Notes under the pieces: model-generated | Told to the model about the DNA's origin: nothing | The model's input: only the letters and a program-made list of their open reading frames with translations | The model's database searches: none | Assembly: GCA_965279655.1 (NCBI GenBank) | Contig: OZ257255.1 | Location: 2,108,001 to 2,172,000 of the forward strand | Direction of reading: 5' to 3' | Length of the DNA stretch: 64,000 bases | DNA from: SCTM01 sp965279655 | GTDB taxonomy: Bacteria > Pseudomonadota > Alphaproteobacteria > Rhodospirillales > Rhodospirillaceae | Translations under genes and position numbers: made by a program | Shown: one piece after another, positions 35,066 through 44,213 of the stretch | Layout: the number at the start of each line of letters is the position of its first letter | How positions within the stretch are numbered: the stretch's first letter is position 1

Positions 35066-37453
35066 ATGAATATCAACGTCAAACGTCTTGCGCTCGCGTC
35101 CACGGCTCTCATGCTCGCATGGCCGGCCGCCTCCTTCGCCCAAGGGCTGGAGGAAATCGTCGTCACCGCTCGCCAGCGTCAGGAAAACTTGGTCGACATT
35201 CCGCTGTCGATCACCACGCTGAGCTCTGAATCGATCGACCAGACGCAACTCAAAGATATCCAGGACCTCCAGAAGTTCACGCCGGGCTTCAGCTATCGGC
35301 AGGCCAACACCCAGACCGGCGCGCGCATGCTGCCGTCGTACCGCTTCCGCGGCATGAACGCCGGCGCCGGCCAGTCGCTCGCGCAGCTCGGCGCGGTGTT
35401 CGTCGACGGCCTATACCTCCTCGGCGGCGCGCAGTCGCTGACCTTCGACGACATCGAGCGCATCGAAGTCATCAAGGGACCGCAGAGCGCCTACTTCGGC
35501 CGCAGCACCTTCGGCGGCGCGGTCAACTTCATCACCAAGGAACCCAAGGATCACTTCTCGGCACGGGGGTCGGGCTCGATTGAGTCCTACGACGGCCGCA
35601 CCATGTCCCTCAGCGTCGAGGGCCCGATCACGAATTGGGCGTCTTTCCGCCTCTCCGGCTCTTCGAATCAAGTCGCCGGGCATTATCGCTCGTCCGATGG
35701 CGGCCGTATCGGCCGGCAGCGCACCGACAGCCTCAACGGGCAGGTCGTCCTTAAGCCGGTCGAAGGGCTGAAGGTCCGCCTGCGGTACACCTACTCCGAT
35801 TCCGACGACTCTCCGTCGGCCCTGGTGGATATGAACGCCGGCCGCCCAGAAATCGAAGGCAACTCGCACGAATGTCAGCCCGGCCAGTTCAAGTACTGGT
35901 GCGGCGAACTGCCGAAGATGGGCGACACCGGCGTGCCGAAGAACGTGTTCGATCAGCCGACCAGCATGATCACGCCAGCGTTCGCGGTCACGCAGTATCC
36001 AAACATCGTGCGTGACATCCTCAACAACAACCAAGCCAATCCGCTGACGGCGCGGGACTTCGCCTTACATAGCCGCCTGCCCGACCTCGATCACATGGGG
36101 CTGCACGCCATCTTCGAATGGTTCACCGCCGAGGCGGAGTACGAATTCTCCGGCGGCTACACGCTGCACGGTGCGTTCGGCAAGTCGGAATCACGCGCCA
36201 TTTCCGCTTCATCGCTCCAGGCCGACGGCGCGTCGGTCTCGATCGTCCCGGGCATTTGGGAAAACACCGAAGGCGAGTTGCGGCTGTCTTCACCGCAGGA
36301 TCAGCGTTTCACCTGGCTGGTCGGCGGCAACGTGTTCCGTCAAGCCGAACTCGGCATCCCGACCTCGGGCTTCTCGGTCCGTGTCAACACGACCAACGGG
36401 TTCATCTACACCGCGCCGCAGCTGTACGCGTCCCAGTCGAAGGTCAACTACTGGGGTGTCTTCGCGGGTGCGCACTACAGCATCCTCGATAATCTGAGCC
36501 TCGATCTCGAGGGCCGCTATCAACACGACAAGGTCACCAACGCGTTCCAAACCGTGGCTGAACTCGGCGTTGCGTATACGGCATTCGCCCCGCGTGTCAT
36601 CCTCACCTATCACCCGATGGAGGACATGACGGTCTACGCGAGCTGGGCGCGCGGCGTGAACCCCGGCTTCACCAATGCCAGCGTCCCGCTGTACAGCGCG
36701 ACCTTGCAGGCAACCATCAAGGCCGACCCGGGTTACGTCGACCGCACCGGGGCGGAAACGCTCGACAGCTTCGAGATCGGCTTCAAGCAGCAGACCGACT
36801 GGCTGCGGTATGCCCTGACGCTCTACTACGGCAAGTGGAAGAACCTGAAGAACCAGGTGAATTTCGCCTGCCCCGCCAACCAGTGCGGCCCAACAGTCCT
36901 CGCACCGTTCGCCAGCGTGTACACGGTGCGCACCGGCAAGCTGCTCGGCATCGAGGCGGAAGTGAACGCGGCCGTGACCGAGAACATCGACATCGGCGGC
37001 ACGCTCGAAATCGTCGGATCGCGTTTCGACGGCTTCTCCTCGCCGACCGCCTTCGCGGCGACGGGCCGGACCTTCGGCACGAACCTCGCCGTGTTCGAAT
37101 ACCCGGTGTCCTCGGGTTCGATCCAGGCCGGATACCACGCGCCGATCAACGCCGACTATGAGTGGTACGTACGCTCCGAGTTCTCCTACACAGGCAAGAC
37201 CTACCTCGACGAGTTCAACCAAGCCTGGATCGGGGCGGCAACCAACGTAAACTTGCGTATCGGCGCGCAAGCCGAAGGCAAGCGCCTGGAGTTCTACGCC
37301 ACGAACCTGTTCGATAATGACCAATGGCAGGGTGGCCGCCGCGGCTCGACCGCGACGAACACGCGCAACCCTGTAATCACAAACGTACCATCCGCCTTCG
37401 TGATCGCGCCCCGCAAGCGCGCGTTCGGCGTCCGCGCGTCCTACGAGTTCTAG
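35066..37453 (+). CDS. TonB-dependent receptor of the amide/peptide island
   Basis: A 795-residue outer-membrane receptor: signal peptide (about 1-25), 'LEEIVVTARQRQ' TonB-box region, plug with 'SYRFRGMNAGAGQS' and 'IERIEVIKGPQSAYFGR', then a beta-barrel ending in 'YEF'. It closely parallels the receptor at 19998-22442. ATG 35066 has a GGGGGAAATC site; an upstream frame to 35012 lacks support. Two secreted amidohydrolase genes flank it, one divergent and one 102 bases downstream in the same direction, followed by a family 5 binding protein. This suggests import of a compound that is hydrolysed in the periplasm; the ligand itself is unknown. Confidence 0.92.
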   Translation: MNINVKRLALASTALMLAWPAASFAQGLEEIVVTARQRQENLVDIPLSITTLSSESIDQTQLKDIQDLQKFTPGFSYRQANTQTGARMLPSYRFRGMNAGAGQSLAQLGAVFVDGLYLLGGAQSLTFDDIERIEVIKGPQSAYFGRSTFGGAVNFITKEPKDHFSARGSGSIESYDGRTMSLSVEGPITNWASFRLSGSSNQVAGHYRSSDGGRIGRQRTDSLNGQVVLKPVEGLKVRLRYTYSDSDDSPSALVDMNAGRPEIEGNSHECQPGQFKYWCGELPKMGDTGVPKNVFDQPTSMITPAFAVTQYPNIVRDILNNNQANPLTARDFALHSRLPDLDHMGLHAIFEWFTAEAEYEFSGGYTLHGAFGKSESRAISASSLQADGASVSIVPGIWENTEGELRLSSPQDQRFTWLVGGNVFRQAELGIPTSGFSVRVNTTNGFIYTAPQLYASQSKVNYWGVFAGAHYSILDNLSLDLEGRYQHDKVTNAFQTVAELGVAYTAFAPRVILTYHPMEDMTVYASWARGVNPGFTNASVPLYSATLQATIKADPGYVDRTGAETLDSFEIGFKQQTDWLRYALTLYYGKWKNLKNQVNFACPANQCGPTVLAPFASVYTVRTGKLLGIEAEVNAAVTENIDIGGTLEIVGSRFDGFSSPTAFAATGRTFGTNLAVFEYPVSSGSIQAGYHAPINADYEWYVRSEFSYTGKTYLDEFNQAWIGAATNVNLRIGAQAEGKRLEFYATNLFDNDQWQGGRRGSTATNTRNPVITNVPSAFVIAPRKRAFGVRASYEF

Positions 37454-37555
37454 AGGCCACGGCGGTCTGACCACTCCATGTTTGAAAACCCCGAAGAGCC
37501 ACCTTAGGCTCTTCGGGCTCCGCTTCAGGAGATGCTTTCAGCCGGAGAATGGTCC

Positions 37556-38932
37556 ATGCCTATCCAACGCATCGTCCGCAGCGGTCCGTGGATCGTCGCG
37601 ACCCTTGTCGCCAGCCTCCTGAGTTTCGGCAGCGCGCGCGCCGACATTCTGATCAAGAACGTGACCCTTTATGACGGCACCGGCGCTCCGGCCGTCGCAG
37701 GCGCTTACGTGCTGGTCAAGGGCGAGCGCATCGCCACCGTATCGTCGAAGCCGATAGCGGCGCGCGGTGCGCGCGTCATCGACGGTACGGGCAAGTTCCT
37801 CATGCCCGGCATGATGGACAGCCATATCCATTTGCGCGGCGGCCAGGTGAATCCGCTCAATACCAGTCCCGATCGCAAGCCCACGTTCGACCGCGCCGCC
37901 GGCATCAGCGCCCTTCACGGCTATCTCTATAGCGGCGTCACCAGCGTCTATGACTCCGGCAATACGCCGGACTTCATCATGGGCATGCGGGCCGAGGAAC
38001 GGGCCGGCAAGATCGTCAGCCCCCGCATCTTCGCCACCGGCGGCGGCATCAGCGTACCGGGCGGGTACGGCGGCGGCCCCTACTCCATCATGGCCGTGAC
38101 CTGGGAACAGACGCGCGCGGATTTGCTGGCGAAGTTCGCCAACGAGAAGCCCGACCTGATGAAGATGGCGGTGGACCGGCGCGGTCTCTACCAAGACAAG
38201 GCGGTTCCTACCCTGTCCAAGGAGATGATAGGGAAAATAGTCGCGTTCGCCCACGAGAACGGCGTGCCCACCACCGTGCATATTTCCAACGAATGGGAGG
38301 CCGACGACGCGCTCGACGTCGGCATTGACGCCCTGGCGCATCCGGTATTGCGGGCCACCCTGAACGATGCCTACATCGAACGGGTGGCGAAGCTGAAGAC
38401 GCCGATCTCCACAACCCTGGTGGTGATCGCCAATATCGCCCGTGTCGCCGACGATCCGAGTTTCTTCGACGAGCCACTGTTCAAAGCGACGCTGGACCCC
38501 GCCCTGCTCGAACGTCAGAAGGTCGATGAGCGCAAGCGCTACATCAGCTCGGGCATGTCGGCGGCCTTCAAGCTTGCGATACCATACGGCATTGCAAACG
38601 TCGGGCGCCTGCACAAGGCCGGCGCCATCCTGGCGCTCGGCACGGATCGCACCGATGGACCGACGGTTCACCAGGAACTCGAACTCCTGAACCAGGGCGG
38701 CATCTCACCGTTCGACTGCATCCGGATCGCGACTTTGAATGGTGCCGCTTACGTCGGCCGCACGAAGGACCTGGGATCGATCGAACCGGGTAAATACGCC
38801 GACCTCCTCCTCCTGAACGCCGATCCCGCCGCCGACGTGCACAACTTCCGCGCCATCGACACGGTGATCAAAGGCGGGAAGAAGATCGATCTGGCGGCCC
38901 TCGATATCCCCATCAATCACGCCAAAAAATAG
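37556..38932 (+). CDS. Secreted amidohydrolase (PF01979), island paralog 2
   Basis: A 458-residue enzyme with a signal peptide (about 1-28) and the metal-site series of the family: 'DSHIHLRGG', a candidate carbamylated Lys in 'LMKMAVDRRG', 'TTVHISNEWEAD', 'ALAHPVLRA' and 'ALGTDRTDG'. It hydrolyses a C-N or similar bond, probably in the periplasm. It resembles the enzyme at 33502-34878 throughout. ATG 37556 has GGAG upstream; ATG 37532 in frame gives no cleaner signal. It is 8 bases upstream of the binding-protein gene, so these two form an operon with the TonB receptor gene probably ahead of them. Confidence 0.9.
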   Translation: MPIQRIVRSGPWIVATLVASLLSFGSARADILIKNVTLYDGTGAPAVAGAYVLVKGERIATVSSKPIAARGARVIDGTGKFLMPGMMDSHIHLRGGQVNPLNTSPDRKPTFDRAAGISALHGYLYSGVTSVYDSGNTPDFIMGMRAEERAGKIVSPRIFATGGGISVPGGYGGGPYSIMAVTWEQTRADLLAKFANEKPDLMKMAVDRRGLYQDKAVPTLSKEMIGKIVAFAHENGVPTTVHISNEWEADDALDVGIDALAHPVLRATLNDAYIERVAKLKTPISTTLVVIANIARVADDPSFFDEPLFKATLDPALLERQKVDERKRYISSGMSAAFKLAIPYGIANVGRLHKAGAILALGTDRTDGPTVHQELELLNQGGISPFDCIRIATLNGAAYVGRTKDLGSIEPGKYADLLLLNADPAADVHNFRAIDTVIKGGKKIDLAALDIPINHAKK

Positions 38933-38940
38933 GTCCCGGC

Positions 38941-40476
38941 ATGACCCGTACCCGCGCAGGCGTGCGCCGCGCCGCGATGGCGGCGGCCGTGGCAATCGGT
39001 CTCCTGGGTCACGACGCGCTCGCCGGCGGCAATATGCGCATCGCCGTAAGCGTCCTGCCGGTGGGCACCGGCGGCAACGGCCTCTACGGCAATCCCTATC
39101 AGGGGATCACCTTGCCGGGTGTGATGGCCCTGCAGGCCATCTTCGACACCCTGACTACCCTCGACCCGAAGGGCAATGCGATCCCCGCGCTTGCCACTGC
39201 GTGGCAGGCGGAAGACCCCATGCATTGGCGCTTCACCCTCCGCCCGGGCGTGAAGTTCTCCAACGGCGAGCCCTTCGACGCGGAAGCCGTGGTCGAGTCC
39301 GTCAAGCATCTGACATCCGAGGAGGGCCGCAGCGAAACCATCGGCAGCACGCTGTACCAACTCGGCAGCGCCGAGGCTGTCGATCCCCTGACCGTGCGCA
39401 TCACACTGCGCGAGGCCGACCCCCTGTTCCCGATCCACGCCGCGATTTGGCGCATCGCGGCGCCAAAGCTTTTCGCGCAACTCGGCCCACAGCGCTACGG
39501 CAGCAATCCGGTAGGCACGGGCCCGTTCGTGCTCGACCGCCGCAGCGACAGCATCCTGGTGTTAAGGGCCAACAAGGCATCGTGGCGCGCGCCCAAGCTG
39601 GACATGATCACCCTCACCCGTGCGGCGGAAACCTTTTCGCGGGTTCAGGCGCTGACGTCGGGCGGCGTGGACGTGGCCTACCGTCTCGATCCGGAATTTC
39701 GGACGGCCGTGGAACAAGCGGGCGGGCGAATTCACGAGGGCAAGGCCGCATTGGTATATTTTCTGGGTTTCGCGACGTTGCGTGAGAAAAGCCCGCTCAA
39801 GGATCCGCGCGTCCGCCGTGCGTTGAATATGGCAGTCAACAAGCAGTCGATCATCGACCATGTCTTCGCGGGCGCGACGACACCCGCCGCTCAACTCTCC
39901 TTCCCGGGTGCATTTGGCTTCGATCCGGCGCTCAAACCGCTGCCCTATGACCCGACGGCCGCCAAGAAACTGCTGGCGGATGCGGGATATCCCAACGGCC
40001 TTAGTCTCAAGATGGGAGCATCGAACGGGGACACCGCGGCGAATCTCCTCGCCTATCAGGAAACCGCCTCGGACCTCGCCAAAATCGGTGTTCGCGTGGA
40101 GATCATGCTTCAGCCGTCCGTGCGGTTGCAGCAGGATCAATTCACGGGCCGTCTCGAGGTCGATCTGTTCAATTCCTTCAGCCGCGGCACCGATCCCATC
40201 ATCGACTATCGTCACCGCTCCTGTGTCTCCCCCGTGCGGGACCGCGAGCCCTATCACTGCGACCCGGAGATCGTCGCGACAGTGAAAAAGGCGCTCGCAG
40301 AACAGGACCTGGACAAGCGCGCAGCCCTGTACCGACAGATTGCCGCGCAGGAGCAACAAAGCCCGCCGGGCCTGTTCCTATGGCAGGGCCTCGACTACGA
40401 CGGCCTCGGCCCTAAGGTGAAGACCTACACGCCCTTCCAGGACGTGCTGAACGTCCACGAGTGGGACTTGAAGTAG
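38941..40476 (+). CDS. Family 5 extracellular solute-binding protein, no permease nearby
   Basis: A 511-residue periplasmic binding protein of the peptide/nickel ABC type (SBP_bac_5): signal peptide (about 1-29); 'GVMALQAIFDTLTTLDPKGNAIPALATAW' in the N-lobe; 'NPVGTGPFVL'; 'KDPRVRRALNMAVNKQSIID'; and 'ETASDLAKIGVRVEI' in the C-lobe. These proteins capture oligopeptides or similar ligands. No ABC permease or ATPase gene is adjacent, which is odd for this family. It is 8 bases after an amidohydrolase stop codon, so it is co-transcribed and may bind that enzyme's substrate or product. Confidence 0.9.
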   Translation: MTRTRAGVRRAAMAAAVAIGLLGHDALAGGNMRIAVSVLPVGTGGNGLYGNPYQGITLPGVMALQAIFDTLTTLDPKGNAIPALATAWQAEDPMHWRFTLRPGVKFSNGEPFDAEAVVESVKHLTSEEGRSETIGSTLYQLGSAEAVDPLTVRITLREADPLFPIHAAIWRIAAPKLFAQLGPQRYGSNPVGTGPFVLDRRSDSILVLRANKASWRAPKLDMITLTRAAETFSRVQALTSGGVDVAYRLDPEFRTAVEQAGGRIHEGKAALVYFLGFATLREKSPLKDPRVRRALNMAVNKQSIIDHVFAGATTPAAQLSFPGAFGFDPALKPLPYDPTAAKKLLADAGYPNGLSLKMGASNGDTAANLLAYQETASDLAKIGVRVEIMLQPSVRLQQDQFTGRLEVDLFNSFSRGTDPIIDYRHRSCVSPVRDREPYHCDPEIVATVKKALAEQDLDKRAALYRQIAAQEQQSPPGLFLWQGLDYDGLGPKVKTYTPFQDVLNVHEWDLK

Positions 40477-40479
40477 ACT

Positions 40480-41520
40480 TTATTCCGGATTGACGATGCC
40501 GCGTTCGCCCAGGCGCTGCAGGGTCTCTTCCTGGATTTCCATGATACGCGCCTTGGAATCCATCAGGCCGTCCGGAAAGCTGTTGGCAGGATAAAACGCG
40601 GCCTTGGCGTAGACTGGCAGATAGATCTCATTTCGCTGGCGCAGGAGGCGGTTCAACGGGCCGGTCTGACGCCGCGCCCGCCGCAGGGATGCAACGTCGA
40701 TCAGCGCGTTGGCCCCCATGCTCTCGCCGGGGCCGCCGGAGTTGGCGATCACCACACCGTTGAAATCGATGATCTTGGAGTGGCCCATGTTGGCTTGGCT
40801 TGGCGCCGAACCGACGATGCCGCCGGCATTGGCGGAGATGAGATAAACCATGTTCTCCGACGCGCGGGCGCGTTTGCAGGATTCCCACGCCACCGCTTCC
40901 GACGTGCCGTGGTCGCTGGTGGGATGCAAGATCACCTCCGCGCCGCGGAACATCAGCACGCGGGCCGCTTCCGGGTACATGATCTCGCCGCAGGGGAACA
41001 TGCCGATATTGCCCAGTTCGGTCTTCACCACCGGGAAGGTGCCTTCGATGCCATGCTTTTCGAAGTAGCGGTCCATGAAGTCATGGGGCGACGGCGAATG
41101 CACCGTATTGATACGCCGATACTTCAGAACGATCTCGCCGCTCGGATCGATCAGGAAAGAGCAGTTGAAATAGCGGCCGGGCCATTCATCGGTTTGCTCA
41201 TAGGCATTGGCGCCAATGAATATCCCCAGATCCTGGGCACATCGCTGCAACCGTTCGATCTCCGGGCTGCCGGGGATACGCAGCGCGGCCTTGTCGATCC
41301 ATTGCGCTGCTGTCTCGGTCAGCGGAAAGCCCTGCAGCGCGAATTCCGGAAAAAGCACCAGCTGACGCGTGGAGTTGCCTCGGCGCATGCTCCGGCGCAG
41401 GAACATCTCCCACCGATCGAGGCTGCGATTGATGATCACCATGGCCTCTTCGCGCGTGGTCGCGTCGTTGACCATATAATTGATGACCTGCATGCAGGTC
41501 GCCTGCCACGGCGCTATCAT
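40480..41520 (-). CDS. Carbon-nitrogen hydrolase (nitrilase-fold amidase)
   Basis: A 346-residue cytosolic enzyme of the nitrilase superfamily. The catalytic Glu-Lys-Cys triad is visible: E59 in 'LFPEFALQG', K133 in 'KYRRIN' and C177 in 'GMFPCGEIMYPE'. The pattern around the Cys favours aliphatic amidase or N-carbamoyl-type activity over true nitrilase. It likely cleaves an amide from the compounds taken in by the neighbouring island. The stop is three bases beyond the stop of the binding protein gene (convergent). It is divergent from a LysR regulator gene with a candidate operator between them. Confidence 0.9.
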   Translation of the reverse strand: MIAPWQATCMQVINYMVNDATTREEAMVIINRSLDRWEMFLRRSMRRGNSTRQLVLFPEFALQGFPLTETAAQWIDKAALRIPGSPEIERLQRCAQDLGIFIGANAYEQTDEWPGRYFNCSFLIDPSGEIVLKYRRINTVHSPSPHDFMDRYFEKHGIEGTFPVVKTELGNIGMFPCGEIMYPEAARVLMFRGAEVILHPTSDHGTSEAVAWESCKRARASENMVYLISANAGGIVGSAPSQANMGHSKIIDFNGVVIANSGGPGESMGANALIDVASLRRARRQTGPLNRLLRQRNEIYLPVYAKAAFYPANSFPDGLMDSKARIMEIQEETLQRLGERGIVNPE

Positions 41521-41570
41521 TGGAATTTCCCCTCTTCGGCCCCTGCGAATAGCGCTATCAGGCCGGGTCG

Positions 41571-41589
41571 TCCACTTTGAATCAATGGA
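41571..41589. promoter_or_regulatory. Candidate LysR operator
   Basis: TCCA and TGGA are 11 bases apart in the gap between the amidase and LysR genes, with one further matching pair inside. A 10-base palindrome ATAGCGCTAT at 41549-41558 lies nearby. Position and form fit LysR autoregulation and control of the divergent amidase. Confidence 0.45.
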
Positions 41590-41643
41590 CTAATCGGCAA
41601 TAAACCATGCCAAGATGGAAACCCTACCCACGGGAATAACAGC

Positions 41644-42546
41644 ATGGAAATCGGCCAGCTTCAGCACTTCGCCACGGTCGCTCAGTTCGGCAATTTCGGC
41701 CGCGCCGCGGAAGAATTACACGTCACCCAGTCGGCGCTAAGCAAAAGCATCAAGCGGTTGGAGAGCTTCATCGGCGCCAGCCTGTTCGAACGCACGACCC
41801 GCGGCGTGCAGCTGACGGTATACGGACGCGGTTTGCTGAACTACGCCAATGTTATCCTTAACGAGCGAAACCGCGCGATCTCGATGATGTCGGCGATCAA
41901 GGGCCGCGCGGTCGGCAACCTGGTGATCGGCGTCAGCAAACATCTCGGCGGGCTGATCGTACCCGATGCGGTCAATCGGCTGATGTCCGCCTTCCCCGGC
42001 GTGTGGGTGGAAGTGATCGAGGGGTATACGGAAGAACTCGCGGGCCTGCTGCTCAACGGCAGCGCCGATATCCTGTTCGTCGGCTACAAGGAGCAGGCCC
42101 ATGCGCCGGCGCTCGTATACGAAAAGCTTCTGGACAGCGATTCCGTGATCGTCGCGCATCCGAGCCATCCCCTCACCAAGAAGGCAACGGTCACGCGGGC
42201 CGAACTCATGAAGGCGCGCTGGATCCTGACAGTGGAAAAAAGCTCGATCTTCCAGTTCTACAACTCGCTCGACCTGGAAGGCAGCGAGTACGACCCGAGC
42301 AACCTGCCGATCCTGAGTTCATCGTCGCAATTCACCGCGCGCATGATCCGCAACGGCGGGTTCATCGCGATCTCGGCGCGACACACTGTCGCGGATGACC
42401 TGGCCGCCGGCAAGCTGGCAGAGGTGCGCGGCACCATCCGTAAGCGTTCCCCCAATATCGGCATCGTCCTGCGGCGAAAAGGTTACCGCTCGCCGATGCT
42501 GGTGCGCCTGATCAAGGAAATCCGGAGCGTGGCCAAAGGCCGATAG
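41644..42546 (+). CDS. LysR-type regulator of the amidase gene
   Basis: A 300-residue regulator with an N-terminal winged helix-turn-helix ('GRAAEELHVTQSALSKSIKRLE') and a LysR substrate-binding domain (about 90-290). It is divergent from the nitrilase-fold amidase across 123 bases, the usual arrangement for a LysR protein and its target, and probably regulates that gene and perhaps the amidohydrolase operon. Effector unknown; likely a substrate or product of the island. It is followed by a hairpin terminator. Confidence 0.9.
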   Translation: MEIGQLQHFATVAQFGNFGRAAEELHVTQSALSKSIKRLESFIGASLFERTTRGVQLTVYGRGLLNYANVILNERNRAISMMSAIKGRAVGNLVIGVSKHLGGLIVPDAVNRLMSAFPGVWVEVIEGYTEELAGLLLNGSADILFVGYKEQAHAPALVYEKLLDSDSVIVAHPSHPLTKKATVTRAELMKARWILTVEKSSIFQFYNSLDLEGSEYDPSNLPILSSSSQFTARMIRNGGFIAISARHTVADDLAAGKLAEVRGTIRKRSPNIGIVLRRKGYRSPMLVRLIKEIRSVAKGR

Positions 42547-42550
42547 AGAC

Positions 42551-42585
42551 ACGAACGCCCCGCCGCGAAATGCGACGGGGCGCTG
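42551..42585. terminator. GC-rich hairpin terminator
   Basis: CGCCCCG-C-CGC pairs with GCG-A-CGGGGCG around GAAAT, between the convergent LysR gene and the lipoprotein gene. Same CGCCCCG core as several others in the window. Confidence 0.75.
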
Positions 42586-42607
42586 CGATCCGCGGAAGAG
42601 CGCGAAA

Positions 42608-42796
42608 CTAGTTTTTGTATTCAGTCTCGGTATGGGTGGTGGTCGTCGAGGACGATGGCGCACCCAGGCCGCCGGACTTGATGGTGGTTCGTTCGGTCGT
42701 GGTGCTTGTGACTTCTTTGTCGCTGCCACAGGCGGACAGGGCCGTCGCGGCGGCAATCAGGGTCGTAGCGCAGATGAGTTTGATCGACTTGGTCAT
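42608..42796 (-). CDS. Tiny Thr-rich lipoprotein
   Basis: A 62-residue protein with an N-terminal lipoprotein signal ending in the lipobox L-S-A-C23. The mature part is about 40 residues, very rich in Thr, Ser and Glu, and likely disordered. A GAGAGG ribosome site precedes the ATG. It lies 12 bases after the stop of the Thr-rich secreted protein gene on the same strand, so the two are co-transcribed. No known family. Probably attached to the inner face of the outer membrane. Confidence 0.7.
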   Translation of the reverse strand: MTKSIKLICATTLIAAATALSACGSDKEVTSTTTERTTIKSGGLGAPSSSTTTTHTETEYKN

Positions 42797-42808
42797 GGCG
42801 TACCTCTC

Positions 42809-43165
42809 TTAGCGTTCGATGGTGGTGGTGCTGCGGGTGGTCTTGTCGCCCAGCGGGGAGATGACTTCTTCCTGCTGATTACGAATTTCCGAGCCGTCGG
42901 GATTCGTCGTGCGGCTGGATTCCGTGGCGCGCACCCCGCCGCCCGAAGTGGTGGACTGCGTGGAGCGCTTCACGCTCTCGGTGCCATCCGGATGGATCGT
43001 GCGCGACTTCTTTTCCTTGAAGACGCCTTCCGGCGTCGCCGGTCCGGCTGCCGGCGGCAGGGTCGGCTGAACCGTGGTGGTGGTTTCCTGGATCACGGTC
43101 TGGGCGGAAGCGGCACCGGTCATGAGTGCAAACGCGGCAGCGCCGGCCAAGAGATATCGGGTCAT
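42809..43165 (-). CDS. Small secreted Thr/Ser-rich protein
   Basis: A 118-residue protein with a signal peptide (about 1-22). The mature part is low-complexity and polar, with repeated short motifs such as 'TTT', 'NPDGSE' and 'HPDGTE' (two xPDG[TS]E elements). No known domain. ATG 43165 has a GAAGGT ribosome site and a clean signal, while the open frame back to 43243 is unsupported. First gene of a two-gene unit with the tiny lipoprotein. Its polar composition suggests an extracytoplasmic, perhaps stress-related, protein; this is inference. Confidence 0.68.
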   Translation of the reverse strand: MTRYLLAGAAAFALMTGAASAQTVIQETTTTVQPTLPPAAGPATPEGVFKEKKSRTIHPDGTESVKRSTQSTTSGGGVRATESSRTTNPDGSEIRNQQEEVISPLGDKTTRSTTTIER

Positions 43166-43381
43166 GGTGAATACCTTCAATTGTTGCAACGCAGCGACAG
43201 CCCATTGCGGGTGCCTAGCGCGCCGTAGGGCTCGCTCCATCAACGGTGGCTTGAGGGCAAAGGTTCCGGCCTACAGCGCGAGTACCGAAAAGGTCCCGCG
43301 CCTGCCCTGCTTCCACCACGATTGCGACGCGACTCTGCCCCGTTCAGGACGTTAGCTGTATGTAAGAACAGGAGATCAGTC

Positions 43382-43630
43382 ATGAAGACGTTGAAGATCG
43401 GAGCCGCCGCGCTCCTTCTGGTTGGTACGACACTGACGTTGGGCGCCTGCTCGGATGGTTACTCGAGCGACTATTCCAGCGTCAGCGTTGGCGTTTCGTC
43501 CTCTTCGGGCGGCCGGGCCTATCGCGACCGCGACGGCGACGGCGTTCCTAACCGCTATGACCGGGACCGTGACGGCGACGGCACCCCGAACCGTTACGAC
43601 GAGCGTCCGAACAATCCGTATCGCGACTAG
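43382..43630 (+). CDS. Lipoprotein with calcium-type repeats (YSDGYWD family relative)
   Basis: An 82-residue lipoprotein with lipobox L-G-A-C23. The mature part starts with a Ser/Tyr-rich stretch and ends with two DRDGDGxPNRYD segments, thrombospondin type-3 calcium-binding style, and a final 'NNPYRD' that the secreted protein at 43765-44100 shares. It lacks the YSDGYWD module of the relatives. The AGGAGA ribosome site is strong. A UUCG-loop terminator follows. Probably tethered to the outer membrane and binding Ca2+; function unknown. Confidence 0.8.
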   Translation: MKTLKIGAAALLLVGTTLTLGACSDGYSSDYSSVSVGVSSSSGGRAYRDRDGDGVPNRYDRDRDGDGTPNRYDERPNNPYRD

Positions 43631-43650
43631 TCGAACACCGAGTGAATCGA

Positions 43651-43681
43651 AAAAGGGCGGTCTTCGGACCGCCCTTTTTTT
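43651..43681 (+). terminator. UUCG-loop rho-independent terminator
   Basis: Arms AAAAGGGCGGTC and GACCGCCCTTTT with a TTCG tetraloop and a T-tract. It ends the transcript of the lipoprotein at 43382. Confidence 0.95.
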
Positions 43682-43710
43682 GTGCGTTGATTGGACGACG
43701 CCAGAAAGCG

Positions 43711-43744
43711 AAAACGCCCCGCCGATATCCTGGCAGGGCGTTTG
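43711..43744 (-). terminator. GC-rich hairpin terminator for the minus strand
   Basis: AAACGCCC pairs with GGGCGTTT around a partly paired centre; on the minus strand it is followed by TTTTCG. It ends the transcript of 43765-44100. Confidence 0.8.
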
Positions 43745-43764
43745 GAGCTGTCTCGTAGAGATAT

Positions 43765-44100
43765 TTAGTCGCGATACGGATTGTTCGGGCGAGCGTCAAA
43801 GCGATTCGGCACGCCATCGCCGTCCCGATCTCGCCAGCCGCCATTCCGCTCACGATCATGGCGGCGGTGCCAGTAGCGGTCGCGATATTGTTCGCGGAAC
43901 ATGCGGGCTTCGCGGGCATTGCGCCAGCGATGCCAACGACGGTCGCGATCCCAGTATCCGTCGCTATAGCCGAACATGACGTTTCCGGTATCGAAGCTGA
44001 ATGCGAAGCTATCCTGCGCAACGGCAGGGGCCGACATCCCGACCGCGCCGATGGTCGCAAGCGTCGCGGCGGCAACAGTGGCTAGGATAAGTTTTTTCAT
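43765..44100 (-). CDS. Small secreted YSDGYWD protein with calcium-type repeat
   Basis: A 111-residue protein with a signal peptide (about 1-29). One module with 'GYSDGYWDRDRRWHRWRNAR' at about 43-62 is followed by a basic linker and one DRDGDGVPNRFD segment before the end. It is a single-module form of the protein at 134-691 and close to 50504-50881. ATG 44100 has a GAGGAG ribosome site. Secreted to the periplasm or outside; probable Ca2+-binding, unknown function. It is convergent with the repeat lipoprotein gene. Confidence 0.82.
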   Translation of the reverse strand: MKKLILATVAAATLATIGAVGMSAPAVAQDSFAFSFDTGNVMFGYSDGYWDRDRRWHRWRNAREARMFREQYRDRYWHRRHDRERNGGWRDRDGDGVPNRFDARPNNPYRD

Positions 44101-44213
44101 GGTGTTCTCCTCTGCTCTCATGCACCCAAACGCCTCTCATTGGCGTGAGTTGCGCGAATGCCAGCAAAAGCACCACCTAAATCCCGCGGCGGTTGCGGCG
44201 CCCATAACCGGCC

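Noticed and set aside
37538..38671. 377-codon antisense frame over the second amidohydrolase
   Set aside because: Mirror of a well-supported gene.
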